Of a stretch of DNA of 64,000 nucleotides, positions 33,854-42,900 are shown piece by piece. Source of the DNA: CAKZLS01 sp963771545. GTDB lineage: Bacteria > Pseudomonadota > Alphaproteobacteria > Rhodospirillales > Defluviicoccaceae. Position numbers and translations under genes: made by a program. The notes beneath the pieces are model-generated. The model saw only the letters and a program-made list of their open reading frames with translations, was not told where the DNA came from and searched no databases. The stretch lies in contig CAVYTX010000002.1 of NCBI GenBank assembly GCA_963771545.1, positions 1,922,001 through 1,986,000 on the forward strand, read 5' to 3'. Positions within the stretch are counted from its first letter, which is position 1. Each line of letters opens with the position of its first letter.

Positions 33854-35544
33854 GTGCGAAATCGCAGCATCGCATAGTCCTCGCGGCGCAAATCCTCGAG
33901 CAGGGTTCGGATGTCCGTATCGTTCTTGCCGACGCCCTGCAGCACCGCCTTGCCCAACTGCAAGCTTCCTTCCGCCGCTTCCGGGACGGCGTGACTGACG
34001 CCTTGCGCCAGCATGGCGTCGCGGACCGTCAGGTTGCGCACCCGGGCATAAACCGGGATGCCGGGATAGAAATTGCGCACCGTGCTGACCAGCCGCTCGG
34101 CTTGGTGCATGTCGTACAGCGTCACCACCAGGGCCACCGCGTCGCCAACGCCCGCGGAATCGATCACATGCGGATCGGTCATGTTGCCGAAGCGGACATT
34201 GTGTCCTTCGCGCTTACCCAAAAACACCCGGTGCGGATCGGTGTCGAAGGCGACGAATGGAATCCCGCTGTTCTCGAGCATCAAACAGACGACCCGTCCG
34301 CCCCGACCATACCCCGCCACCACCACGTGCCGTTCGAGCTGCACGCGTTCGTGTTCGGCCGCCGCCGCGGGGCCGGGCGCACCGCCCACCCGAACCGCGA
34401 GCAGGTCGCCTAGTTTGGTCATGAGCGGTGTCAGGATCATGGTGACGGTGATCAATGACAACGCAATGGCGAACATTTCCGGAGTCAGCAATCCGGCGGC
34501 ATGGGCGGCGCCGAACAGAACGAAGCCGAATTCTCCGCACTGCGAGAGAATAAAGGCGGTTCGCACGGCCGCGCCACGGCCGAGCCCGAAGATCAGGCCC
34601 ACCGCAAGCAGGGTGAGCACCTTCAAGATCAGCAGGGCGACAACCGACTTTGCCAATTCCGCCCAGTTGTTGAGCAACAGGCCCAGATTGATGGACATCC
34701 CGACCGAGATGAAGAACAAGGCGAGCATCAAGCCCTTGAACGGTTCCACGGACGCCTCGATCTGGTGGCGATAGTCGGACGCCGACAGCATCATCCCCAC
34801 CAAGAACGCGCCCAGCGCCATGGAGACGCCCACCAGCTCCATGACGTAAGCCGCGCCGAGAGCGGCCAACATGGTGACGATCCCGAAGGCTTCCATGTTG
34901 CGGCTTTGCGCCGCCTTGGCGAGAACCCAGGGGATGACGTATCGACCCACCAAAAGCACGCCGGCGATCAGGCCAACGACCGCGAGGGCCTCCAGCCACA
35001 ACGGCTGCTCGTCCGTCATGACCGGCGCGTCCGCCAGCACCGGAACCATGGCGAGCAGCGGCACGATGGCGATATCCTGCATCAACAAAACCGCGAACGC
35101 GGCCTTGCCGTGCTTGGTGGCCATCTCGCCCCGTTCTCCCAGCATTTGCAGCACGAACGCGGTGGACGACAACGCAAATCCGAGGCCGAGGATGATCGCC
35201 GCTTTCATTTGGAAACCGTTGAGCATGACATATGCGGCGATCAACGCGCCGGTCAGCACCACCTGCGCCGAACCCATGCCGAACACGGCGCGACGCATGT
35301 CCCAGAGCTTCTTGGGTTGCATCTCCAGGCCGATAATGAACAGCAGCAGCACCACCCCGAGTTCGGTAAAGTGGCGAAGCTGATCCACCTGCGTGGTAAT
35401 GGCGAACCCCGACGGACCGGCGATAACCCCCGCGGCCAGGAAGCCCAAAACCGAGCCGAGACCGAGCCGTTTGAACAGAAAAACGAAGACCGCCGCGGCG
35501 CTGAGCAAGAACACGGCGGCCAGGAGAAACGCGTCCAAATGCAT
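33850..35544 (-). CDS. CPA2-family (KefB/C-like) cation:proton antiporter with TrkA-N domain
   Basis: 564-residue K+ (or Na+)/H+ antiporter. Seen: about twelve hydrophobic helices over the first 380 residues with LGLGSVLGFLAAGVIAGPSGFAI, FIIGLEMQPKKLW, GLGFALSSTAFVLQML and LMQDIAIVPLLA. A cytoplasmic Rossmann RCK/TrkA-N domain follows (VVVAGYGRGGRVVCLMLENSGIPFVAFDTDP, VRFGNMTDPHVI). The glycine-rich motif is intact, so NAD(H) or glutathione-type control is possible. It precedes, and overlaps, the cyclase gene in one operon. Confidence 0.9.
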   Translation of the reverse strand: MHLDAFLLAAVFLLSAAAVFVFLFKRLGLGSVLGFLAAGVIAGPSGFAITTQVDQLRHFTELGVVLLLFIIGLEMQPKKLWDMRRAVFGMGSAQVVLTGALIAAYVMLNGFQMKAAIILGLGFALSSTAFVLQMLGERGEMATKHGKAAFAVLLMQDIAIVPLLAMVPVLADAPVMTDEQPLWLEALAVVGLIAGVLLVGRYVIPWVLAKAAQSRNMEAFGIVTMLAALGAAYVMELVGVSMALGAFLVGMMLSASDYRHQIEASVEPFKGLMLALFFISVGMSINLGLLLNNWAELAKSVVALLILKVLTLLAVGLIFGLGRGAAVRTAFILSQCGEFGFVLFGAAHAAGLLTPEMFAIALSLITVTMILTPLMTKLGDLLAVRVGGAPGPAAAAEHERVQLERHVVVAGYGRGGRVVCLMLENSGIPFVAFDTDPHRVFLGKREGHNVRFGNMTDPHVIDSAGVGDAVALVVTLYDMHQAERLVSTVRNFYPGIPVYARVRNLTVRDAMLAQGVSHAVPEAAEGSLQLGKAVLQGVGKNDTDIRTLLEDLRREDYAMLRFRT

Positions 35545-35770
35545 CGGCGGCGCCCCTTCGCGAGGGCTGGGGGTGGACTCAATACCCCTTTATCGACCGG
35601 AAGGGCCGGGCGTTCAAGCCGGGGACGGTGAAACCCGCATATCCCCACAGGGGCGACACCGGCAACGGTCTTTTCGACGGGGCGAGATTTGCAATGTCGC
35701 ATTCCTGCAATTGTTTTCGTACTATCATTGTGCATTGCAAAAAACTCGACGGATACAGGAACCGCGCGCC

Positions 35771-37183
35771 ATGACCGAAATGTTGGAAAACAAGACATTC
35801 GACGAAATCCAGGTGGGCAACTCGGCGAGCGTGTCGGTAGCGCTCAGGAAGGACGATATCGAGACCTGGGCCGCTGTTACCGCCAACCCCAACATCAAGA
35901 CCGTGAAGAAGGCGGCGCCCTGTGAAGGCGATTTTCTGGAGGCGAGTGGTGTCGGCATGTGGGGAGCATCCCTGTTTGCGACCATTGTCGGCACGAAATT
36001 GCCGGGAATGGGATCGATGGTCCGCGCCGCCAAGATTGAGTTCCTCAAGCCCCTTCCGATTGGTCAGCGGGTCACGGCAACCGTCACGGTCAAGGAAAAG
36101 CGTCCGGAAACCGGCACGATTGTCGTCGATTGCCGGTGCGCCGACGGAAACGGCGATGACCTCATCGTCGCCTGCGCCGAGGTCGTTGCGCCGACCGAAA
36201 AGATCAGCCAGCCGATCGTTGATTTTCCGAAGGTGCAGCTCCGGCGCGAGGACCGCTATCTCCACCTCATCGAGGCATGCGAGGGATTAGAGCCGGTCGC
36301 CACCGCCGTCGTTCATCCGTGCAGCGACGACGCGCTCGTTGGCGCGATTCAGGCGGCCGAGCGCGGCCTGATCGAGCCGATCCTGGTGGGACCGGAGCGG
36401 AAAATCCGCGCCATCGCGGAACAGGAACGGCTCGACATTTCTCGGTACCGGTTGATTTCCACCGAGCACAGTCATCACGCGGCCGAGCAAGCCGTGGCCC
36501 TGGTGCGGGCCGGCGAAGCCCAGGCGTTGATGAAAGGCAGCCTTCACACCGACGAGCTGCTCCATGCGGTGATGAGCAAGGAAAAGGGGCTTCGAACCGA
36601 GCGGCACATCAGCCACTGTTTCCTCTTGTCGGTTCCTACCTACGCGCGGCCCATCATCGTCACCGATGCCGCCATCAGTATTTTTCCCGATCTGGCGGCC
36701 AAGGCCGATATCTGCCGCAACGCGATCGATCTCGCGCACGCCATGGGTCTGGAAGTACCGAAAGTGGCGATTTTGTCGGCGGTGGAGACGGTGACGCCCC
36801 GCATCCCTTCGACGCTCGACGCCGCGGCGCTATGCAAGATGGCCGAGCGGGGTCAGATAACGGGCGGTCTTGTCGACGGACCGCTGGCCTTCGACAACGC
36901 CATCGACCTGGAAGCCGCCGAAACCAAGGGAATTGTGTCCCCCGTGGCGGGGATGGCCGACATTCTCGTGGTTCCCGATTTGGAGGCCGGCAATATGCTG
37001 GCCAAGCAGTTGACCTTCATGGCCGACGCCGAAGCCGCCGGTGTCGTCCTCGGCGCCCGCGTTCCCATTGTCCTGACCAGCCGCGCCGATAGCGCGCGCA
37101 CGCGCCTGGCGTCGTGCGCCGTGACCGTGCTCCTCGTCGAGCACCGGCGTAAAGCCGTATTGGCCGCGGTCGCGGCGGAATAG
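35771..37183 (+). CDS. Bifunctional MaoC-like hydratase / phosphate acetyltransferase
   Basis: 470-residue fusion. Seen: N-terminal MaoC-like hot-dog region to about residue 140 (TFDEIQVGNSASVSVALRKDDIETWAAVT, GMGSMVRAAKIEFLKPLPIGQ), then a phosphotransacetylase/phosphotransbutyrylase domain (PILVGPERKIRAIAEQ, ALMKGSLHTDELLHAV, ITDAAISIFP-like, GLVDGPLAFDNAI). The N-terminal domain lacks an obvious hydratase His/Asp dyad, so it may bind rather than convert acyl-CoA. The acyl substrate may be acetyl or butyryl. Acetate kinase and FabI follow in the same operon. Confidence 0.9.
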   Translation: MTEMLENKTFDEIQVGNSASVSVALRKDDIETWAAVTANPNIKTVKKAAPCEGDFLEASGVGMWGASLFATIVGTKLPGMGSMVRAAKIEFLKPLPIGQRVTATVTVKEKRPETGTIVVDCRCADGNGDDLIVACAEVVAPTEKISQPIVDFPKVQLRREDRYLHLIEACEGLEPVATAVVHPCSDDALVGAIQAAERGLIEPILVGPERKIRAIAEQERLDISRYRLISTEHSHHAAEQAVALVRAGEAQALMKGSLHTDELLHAVMSKEKGLRTERHISHCFLLSVPTYARPIIVTDAAISIFPDLAAKADICRNAIDLAHAMGLEVPKVAILSAVETVTPRIPSTLDAAALCKMAERGQITGGLVDGPLAFDNAIDLEAAETKGIVSPVAGMADILVVPDLEAGNMLAKQLTFMADAEAAGVVLGARVPIVLTSRADSARTRLASCAVTVLLVEHRRKAVLAAVAAE

Positions 37184-37188
37184 CCGCC

Positions 37189-38385
37189 GTGCGGACCGCG
37201 ATTCTGGTCATCAATGCCGGGTCTTCCAGCATCAAATTCGCCGGCTTCGCGGAGTCCGAAACCGGTGAACCCGATTTGTGGGGCAAGGGACAGATCGAAG
37301 GCATCGGCACCGCTCCCTACTTCTCCGTAAAAGATGACGGCGGCGAACTCATTGGCGAACACCGTTGGCCAAAGGGAGCGTCCGTGGGACACGCCGAAAG
37401 CCTTCACCACCTCATCGCGTGGATCGAGGAAAACGCCACAGGCGTCAGGGTGGCCGCCGCGGGGCACCGGGTAGTGCACGGCGGCTTGCGTTTCTCGGAA
37501 CCCACCCTTATCGACGCCGGCGTGATGACGGAACTGGAAAAGCTGGCGCCGTTGGCGCCCTTGCATCAACCCAACAACCTCGCCGCCATCCGCGCGCTCG
37601 CGGAGGCCCACCCCGAGCTTCCCCAGGTCGCCTCTTTCGACACCGCCTTCCATCGAACCCAGCCGCCGGTGGCGCAGATGTTCGCGCTGCCGCGCACCCT
37701 GACCGACACGGGCGTGCGCCGGTATGGCTTCCATGGCCTCTCCTATGAGTACATCGCCCGCAAGCTGCCGGAGTACGCGCCCGGGGCGGCGCGGGCGGTG
37801 GTCGCCCATCTGGGCAGCGGCGCCAGCATGTGCGCCATCCGGGACGGCCACAGCATCGAGAGCACCATGGGGTTCACGGCGGTGGATGGCCTGCCCATGG
37901 GGACCCGGACCGGCGCCCTCGATCCGGGGGTCGTGCTGTACTGCCTTCAGAGCCTCGGCATGGGCGCCGGCGCCATCGAGAACCTGCTCTACAAGGAGTC
38001 CGGTCTGCTCGGGGTTTCGGGCATCAGCAACGACATGCGGGATCTGCTCGCCAGCGACGATCCCCGGGCGGCGGAAGCCATCGAGTTGTTCGTCTATCAC
38101 ATCGCCAAACACCTCGGCGCGTTGACCGCTACCCTCGAAGGGATCGACGCGTTGGTGTTCACCGCCGGCATCGGCGAACACGCGCCGGAAATCCGAGAAC
38201 AGGTCTGCCGCCGGGCGGCCTGGCTCGGCATCGAGTTCGATTCCGAAGCGAACCGTTGGGGCGGCCCCCGCATCAGCACCGAAAACAGCCCCGTCGGCGC
38301 CTGGGTGATCCCCACCGACGAAGAGCGGATGATCGCCATCCACACGCTGCGGGTTTTGACGGAAAGGAAGGGAACCAATGACTGA
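37189..38385 (+). CDS. ackA: Acetate/propionate family kinase
   Basis: Converts acyl phosphate and ADP to the fatty acid and ATP. Seen: VINAGSSSIKFAGF (phosphate-binding, residues 7-20), GHRVVHGGLRF, FDTAFHRTQPP, GFHGLSYEYIA, AHLGSGASMCAI, TRTGALDPGV, and FTAGIGEHAPEIREQVC near the end. Its 398 residues are typical. GTG start five bases after the Pta stop; the 3' end overlaps fabI by eight bases. With the upstream phosphotransacylase it completes a substrate-level phosphorylation route. Confidence 0.94.
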   Translation: MRTAILVINAGSSSIKFAGFAESETGEPDLWGKGQIEGIGTAPYFSVKDDGGELIGEHRWPKGASVGHAESLHHLIAWIEENATGVRVAAAGHRVVHGGLRFSEPTLIDAGVMTELEKLAPLAPLHQPNNLAAIRALAEAHPELPQVASFDTAFHRTQPPVAQMFALPRTLTDTGVRRYGFHGLSYEYIARKLPEYAPGAARAVVAHLGSGASMCAIRDGHSIESTMGFTAVDGLPMGTRTGALDPGVVLYCLQSLGMGAGAIENLLYKESGLLGVSGISNDMRDLLASDDPRAAEAIELFVYHIAKHLGALTATLEGIDALVFTAGIGEHAPEIREQVCRRAAWLGIEFDSEANRWGGPRISTENSPVGAWVIPTDEERMIAIHTLRVLTERKGTND

Positions 38386-39211
38386 GACGACCATCAACAC
38401 CAAATTGCTCGATTATCTGAAATCGCGGCGCGAACAAGGGCTGCCGCTATTGGCGGGCAAAAAGGGGATTGTTCTCGGCGTCGCCAACGACCAGTCCATC
38501 GCCTGGGGATGCGCCCAAGCGTTCCGGGGGATCGGCGCCGATTTGTGCATGACCTATCTGAATGAGAAATCGAAGAAGTTCACCCAGCCGCTGGCGGAGG
38601 CTCTCGATATACCGCCGGCGCTCTACCTGCCCTGCGACGTCCGCGAAGAGGGGCAGTTGGACGCGGTGTTCGAAGCCATCGGCAAGCAGTGGGGGCGGCT
38701 CGACTTTGCGTTGCACTCCATCGCCTTCGCGCCTCGGGAAGATCTGCATGGCCGGGTGACCGACTGCTCCCGAGAGGGGTTCATGATGGCCATGGACGTC
38801 TCGTGCCATTCCTTCATTCGCATGGCCAGGCTGGCCGAACCCCTCATGAAGGACGGCGGCGCGCTGTTCACCATGAGCTACTTCGGGGCGGAAAAGGTCG
38901 TCGAGAATTACAACGTCATGGGCCCCGTCAAGGCGGCGCTCGAAGCGACGGCGCGTTACCTCACGGCCGAGCTGGGGCCGAAAGGCATCCGGGTGAATCC
39001 GATCTCGCCGGGGCCCATCAAGACCCGGGCGGCGTCGGGCATCGGGCGTTTCGACGAATTGATGGAAAAGGCGGCCGAACGCGCGCCGTCCCGCGCCCTG
39101 GTCACCATCGAGGACGTCGGCGTGGCCACCGCGTTCCTGGCCACCGACTTCGCCAAGCTGATCACCGGCGATACCATGTACGTGGACGGCGGCTACCACG
39201 TGATCGGGTAG
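38378..39211 (+). CDS. fabI: Enoyl-ACP reductase FabI
   Basis: NADH-dependent reductase of the last fatty-acid elongation step. Seen: KKGIVLGVANDQSIAWGCAQAF (cofactor loop), DVREEGQLDAVF, LHSIAFAPREDL, the catalytic pattern SYFGAEKVVENYNVMGPVKAALEA with Tyr-x6-Lys, and GIRVNPISPGPIKTRAASGI. The C-terminus is GDTMYVDGGYHVIG. The 277-residue length includes an N-terminal extension of about 20 residues relative to E. coli FabI. It may reduce crotonyl-type acyl groups for the Pta-AckA route, but that is inference. Confidence 0.92.
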   Translation: MTETTINTKLLDYLKSRREQGLPLLAGKKGIVLGVANDQSIAWGCAQAFRGIGADLCMTYLNEKSKKFTQPLAEALDIPPALYLPCDVREEGQLDAVFEAIGKQWGRLDFALHSIAFAPREDLHGRVTDCSREGFMMAMDVSCHSFIRMARLAEPLMKDGGALFTMSYFGAEKVVENYNVMGPVKAALEATARYLTAELGPKGIRVNPISPGPIKTRAASGIGRFDELMEKAAERAPSRALVTIEDVGVATAFLATDFAKLITGDTMYVDGGYHVIG

Positions 39212-39272
39212 CCTGATACAAGTTGTCCCAGGTTTGGGGAACGGACCACTCGACCAAGATTGGAGCATGTCG

Positions 39273-40121
39273 ATGAAAAGCATCTTGATGGCGACCGATC
39301 TCTCCGCCCGCTCCGACCGAGCGCTGGAGCGCGCGGCCATCCTTGCTCGCGACCGCGGCAGCGATCTGACCATCGTCCATGTGGTCGACGAAGACTTGCC
39401 GCCATCACTCGCCTATGCGCAACAAAGAGCGGCGAAGGAGGCTATTCAAGAGCATGTCGACACGCTCACGGAAGGCAACCAACCGAGCATCTCGATCGAA
39501 GTTGTTTTAGGGAGGCACTATGTCGGTATTCTCGAAATGTCGGAGAAAGTCGACGCTGAACTCATTGTCCTTGGCTTACATCGCAAGGATGTGTTCAAGG
39601 ATATGTTCCGTGGCAGCACGGCGGAGCGCGTCATTCGCGCCGGCAACATTCCTGTCGTTCTGGTGAAAGATCGCGTAAGCGGCCCCTATCAGCGGATCAT
39701 AGTGGGCGCCGACTTTTCAGTCTACTCACGGCGCGCGATTGAATTTGCGGTCAATTTCGCACCGAGTGGCGAGTTTCATGTCGTTCATGCCTATGACGTG
39801 CCGTTCAAAGGATTCCTCTATGGCGATGACGCGCGAACGGCGGTCAGAAAACAGCATGAGGAACAATTTCAAAAAATGGTCGAGGAGGAAATGGCAACTT
39901 TCCTCTTTCCCTTCGAAGCGAAACCATTCAAGCTCGAGCGTATCATGCAACAAGGTACGGTTCGCGGTGTCATCGATCGTCATGTAAATCGGCTAAAACC
40001 CGATCTGCTTGTTATCGGCACCCACGGCCGGACCGGTGTTGCTCATGCCTTGCTTGGAAGCGTCGCGCACGACATGCTGAGAAATCCACCTTGCGATATT
40101 TTGGCGGTCAAGGCGTGGTAA
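39273..40121 (+). CDS. Universal stress protein, tandem UspA domains
   Basis: 282-residue protein with two complete Usp domains. Seen: SILMATDLSARSDRALERAAILARDRGSDLTIVHVV, LIVLGLHRKDVFKDMFRGSTAERVIRAGNIPVVLVK in the first, and RIIVGADFSVYSRRAIEFAV...VIGTHGRTGVAHALLGSVAHDMLRNPPCDILAVKAW in the second. The second keeps the G-x2-G-x9-G-S/T-type ATP loop. GGAG lies seven bases before the ATG chosen; another ATG two codons upstream is possible. It lies about 60 bases after fabI. Confidence 0.92.
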   Translation: MKSILMATDLSARSDRALERAAILARDRGSDLTIVHVVDEDLPPSLAYAQQRAAKEAIQEHVDTLTEGNQPSISIEVVLGRHYVGILEMSEKVDAELIVLGLHRKDVFKDMFRGSTAERVIRAGNIPVVLVKDRVSGPYQRIIVGADFSVYSRRAIEFAVNFAPSGEFHVVHAYDVPFKGFLYGDDARTAVRKQHEEQFQKMVEEEMATFLFPFEAKPFKLERIMQQGTVRGVIDRHVNRLKPDLLVIGTHGRTGVAHALLGSVAHDMLRNPPCDILAVKAW

Positions 40122-40238
40122 TGTAGCCGGTCGGCCTCGGTATGGCACGATTCGGTATGGCACGAATTGCGGCAGTGCCGAGCGGTTTACCGGCAAATCT
40201 AACCCATCGTTACCTTGGTGTTTGGGGGAGCGCTAAAT

Positions 40239-41072
40239 TTGATAAAACGGCTTATCGTAGACGTTTCGGGAATGACGGTCCTACCAGCGAAGATCGAGTT
40301 TGCGGTCGATTTAGCCCGGCGGCATGGCGCTGAAATGAGCCTCCTCTCGGTCGTGGACGTGGATCGCCTCTCCTTGATCGGTCCCGTGCCGATGGGGGCC
40401 GGCAGCTACGCTCACGATTTGCGCAAGGCGCGCATCGAACAAAGCCACAAGCTGGACGAAAGCGCCATCGCGAAACTCGAAGCGGCGTGCGCGGCGGCGA
40501 ACGTCCCGGTGCGGGTGATCCGGCAAGAGGGCCATCCCTTGGACGTCTTGGCCGCGGCGTGGCGCTACCACGATCTCTTTGTGATCGGTGCGCGAGGATG
40601 GTTCGACGACGACGTCGTCGCCCAGCCGCATGAGACCTTGCTGGAGCTGGTTGCACGGGGCGTGCGCCCGATGTGCGCCGTGACCGAGAACTCGCGGCCT
40701 ATCCGCACGGCGCTCATCGCGTACAACGGGTCGCCCGGTTCCGCCAATACGATGAAGCGGTTTATACAAATGTCGTTGTGGCCGGAGGTGCGTGTGCACA
40801 TTGTCTGCGTCGGCAAGCCGAAAAGCAACGAGACACCCCAAACTGTTCTCGACCAAGCGGCGGAATATTGCCGCCAGCACGGCTACGATCCCGTTGGTGC
40901 GCATATCCAGGGCGACGCCCGGAGCGCGCTACTCGCCCACGCGGCGGCGATCGACGCCGATATGATCGTACTCGGCAGCAGCTACTTCAAGGTGCTTTGG
41001 AACCAGCGCTTCGGTAAGAACGCGCTTGGGGTGATCAAACGCTCTAAAATTCCGCTTTTCCTCTCCCACTGA
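40239..41072 (+). CDS. Universal stress protein, degenerate tandem form
   Basis: 277 residues, two Usp halves. Seen: IKRLIVDVSGMTVLPAKIEFAVDLARRHGAEMSLLSVV, LFVIGARGWFDDD in the first half, and RTALIAYNGSPGSANTMKRFIQM, MIVLGSSYFKVLWNQRFGKNALGVIKRSKIPLFLSH in the second. The ATP loop is not the standard one, so nucleotide binding is doubtful. The TTG start is supported by a strong GGGGGAG eight bases upstream. It follows the other stress protein gene by 117 bases. Confidence 0.85.
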   Translation: MIKRLIVDVSGMTVLPAKIEFAVDLARRHGAEMSLLSVVDVDRLSLIGPVPMGAGSYAHDLRKARIEQSHKLDESAIAKLEAACAAANVPVRVIRQEGHPLDVLAAAWRYHDLFVIGARGWFDDDVVAQPHETLLELVARGVRPMCAVTENSRPIRTALIAYNGSPGSANTMKRFIQMSLWPEVRVHIVCVGKPKSNETPQTVLDQAAEYCRQHGYDPVGAHIQGDARSALLAHAAAIDADMIVLGSSYFKVLWNQRFGKNALGVIKRSKIPLFLSH

Positions 41073-41088
41073 ACGGTCGGGGTGGTTC

Positions 41089-41121
41089 ATACCAACGGTC
41101 ATTATTAACGACCGTTGGTAT
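41089..41121. terminator. Bidirectional hairpin between convergent genes
   Basis: Perfect 12-bp stem (ATACCAACGGTC / GACCGTTGGTAT) with a nine-base AT-rich loop. It sits between the stress-protein gene and the convergent lipoprotein gene, whose stop codon it touches. No long T run follows, so it may be a factor-assisted terminator or a dispersed palindromic repeat. Confidence 0.6.
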
Positions 41122-41453
41122 TAGAGCGGCTGGAAGTACTGCTGGTCGAGCGTGTCGAACATGATGACGAATTGGCAGCCGAGGGCCACCGTGTCGCATT
41201 GACGATGGGGAGCCTGTTCGGCGGCGCTCACCAACTGCCAACGATGAACGTCATACCAGGTTGTCTGGATGGGACCCTCGCCGGCCACGTCGATAGCCGG
41301 TTGACATCCTACCTTCCACGGACTGCATCCCGGCTGTCTCTCCGCGCTGAACTCATGATACGCCAGCTCGCACGCCGACAGGGCGAACACGGCGGCAATC
41401 AAGGCTAGCAACGGCAACAACGCCGCGAACCCGCGTTTGGTGGAAGGGATCAT
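41121..41453 (-). CDS. Hypothetical lipoprotein
   Basis: 110 residues. Seen: a basic N-terminus and a hydrophobic signal ending in lipobox LSAC (near residue 28), then a Cys-containing mature part (PGCSPWKVGCQP, HRQCDTVALGCQFVI). The four extra cysteines suggest two disulfides in the periplasm. No family recognised. The ATG at 41453 gives a normal signal; an upstream start would add 15 residues. It runs 80 bases downstream of nhaA's neighbour gene order but is transcribed separately from it. Confidence 0.6.
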   Translation of the reverse strand: MIPSTKRGFAALLPLLALIAAVFALSACELAYHEFSAERQPGCSPWKVGCQPAIDVAGEGPIQTTWYDVHRWQLVSAAEQAPHRQCDTVALGCQFVIMFDTLDQQYFQPL

Positions 41454-41532
41454 GGTCAAGGCTCCGCAAAATTCAGACCGGTCGGACGTTACACGCATTA
41501 ACCGATGGATAAAAACATTATACCACCGGCGC

Positions 41533-42786
41533 TCAGAGTTTTTCGTCCACTGTTTCCGTCGCGGCGCCCTCTTCCACCGGCGTTGGCGCGGTTTGCGGTA
41601 CGGGCGCGGTCCGCACTACCGGTTTGGTCACGGTCCCGAAACTGATTACCACAAATCCCGCCACCGCGGAGAGAACCGAGCCGGTAATCACGCCAAGACG
41701 GACCGGCGCGTAGAAGTCGGAGTGCTCCCACGCCAAGCCGCCGATGAACAAGCTCATGGTGAAACCGATGCCGCACAACATCGACAAGCCATAGAGCTGG
41801 ATCCAGTTGGTCCCCTCCGGCATGCGTGCGATCCCCCATCGGATCATCAGGTACAGCGTGCCGAAAATTCCGATCTGCTTGCCGAAAAACAGGCCGGCGG
41901 AAACACCCAGCTTCACCGGCTCCACGAAATTGTAAAGACCGATGTCGGCGAACGTGACCCCGGCGTTGGCGAACGCAAAGATCGGCAGAACCCCGAACGC
42001 GACCCAGCGATGAAGGCCATGTTCCAGGTGCCGGAGCGGAGAATGGCCGTCGGCGTCCGTGGCCCTGAGCGGAATGGTCAAGGCGATGGCGACTCCGGCG
42101 AGCGTCGCATGGACACCGGATTTGAGCACACAGATCCAGATGATCGCTCCAACCACGATATAAGGCGAAATCTTGGTGACGTTCATCAGATTCATAACCA
42201 CCAGAATCGCGAGTCCCGCCAACGCCAGATACAACGAAATCAGCGACAAGTCGGCGGTATAAAACAGCGCGATCACGACGATGGCGCCAAGGTCGTCGAA
42301 GACGGCGATCGCCGTGAGGAGAATCTTGAGCGACAGCGGCACCTTTTTTCCGATCAGCGCCATGACCCCCAGGGCGAAGGCGATGTCGGTGGCCGCCGGG
42401 ATCGCCCAACCCTTGAGATTTTCCGGTTGCCCGAAGTTGATGAGGACGTAAATCAAGGCGGGGACGGCCATTCCGCCCACCGCCGCCACCGCCGGCAACG
42501 CCGCTTGCGAGATCGTCGAGAGCTCGCCCTCCAGTAGTTCGCGTTTGATTTCCAGGCCCACCAGGAAAAAGAAGATCGCCATCAGGCCATCGTTGATCCA
42601 TAACAACAGCGGCTTGTCGATATCCAGGGGACCGACGCGGATCTGGAGGGGCAGGGTCAGAAAACCGTCGTAGATGCCGGCGAACTGGGAATTCGACACC
42701 ACCACCGCGAGGGCGGCGGCAACCACCAGCACGATACCGCCGGCGGCCTCCATCTTGAAGAAATCGCGGATCGCGTTCAGCGGCAT
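41533..42786 (-). CDS. nhaA: Na+/H+ antiporter NhaA
   Basis: Inner-membrane Na+(Li+)/H+ exchanger of 417 residues. Seen: MPLNAIRDFFKMEAAGGIVLVVAAALA at the start, IFFFLVGLEIKRELLEGEL, the sensor/transport segment GWAIPAATDIAFALGVMALIG with the adjacent aspartates, AVFDDLGAIVVIALFYT with the paired DD, GFTMSLFIGGLAWE, and a charged Thr/Pro-rich C-terminal tail. The active-site aspartates are present. The start matches the family; an upstream ATG would add 11 residues. It fits the other Na+/K+/H+ systems in this window. Confidence 0.95.
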   Translation of the reverse strand: MPLNAIRDFFKMEAAGGIVLVVAAALAVVVSNSQFAGIYDGFLTLPLQIRVGPLDIDKPLLLWINDGLMAIFFFLVGLEIKRELLEGELSTISQAALPAVAAVGGMAVPALIYVLINFGQPENLKGWAIPAATDIAFALGVMALIGKKVPLSLKILLTAIAVFDDLGAIVVIALFYTADLSLISLYLALAGLAILVVMNLMNVTKISPYIVVGAIIWICVLKSGVHATLAGVAIALTIPLRATDADGHSPLRHLEHGLHRWVAFGVLPIFAFANAGVTFADIGLYNFVEPVKLGVSAGLFFGKQIGIFGTLYLMIRWGIARMPEGTNWIQLYGLSMLCGIGFTMSLFIGGLAWEHSDFYAPVRLGVITGSVLSAVAGFVVISFGTVTKPVVRTAPVPQTAPTPVEEGAATETVDEKL

Positions 42787-42900
42787 GACGTTTTCCCAAT
42801 CTTCCTGTTCCGGGCGCAAACCATACAGGGCAAAGCCAATCGGGTTAAGTCAAGACTTGACGAGCGGGACGAGAGACCCTGCCATTCGGGGACCGAACAT

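Noticed and set aside
41437..42537. A 366-codon rightward ORF
   Set aside because: Antisense shadow of nhaA, rich in His/Arg/Asp with no motif.
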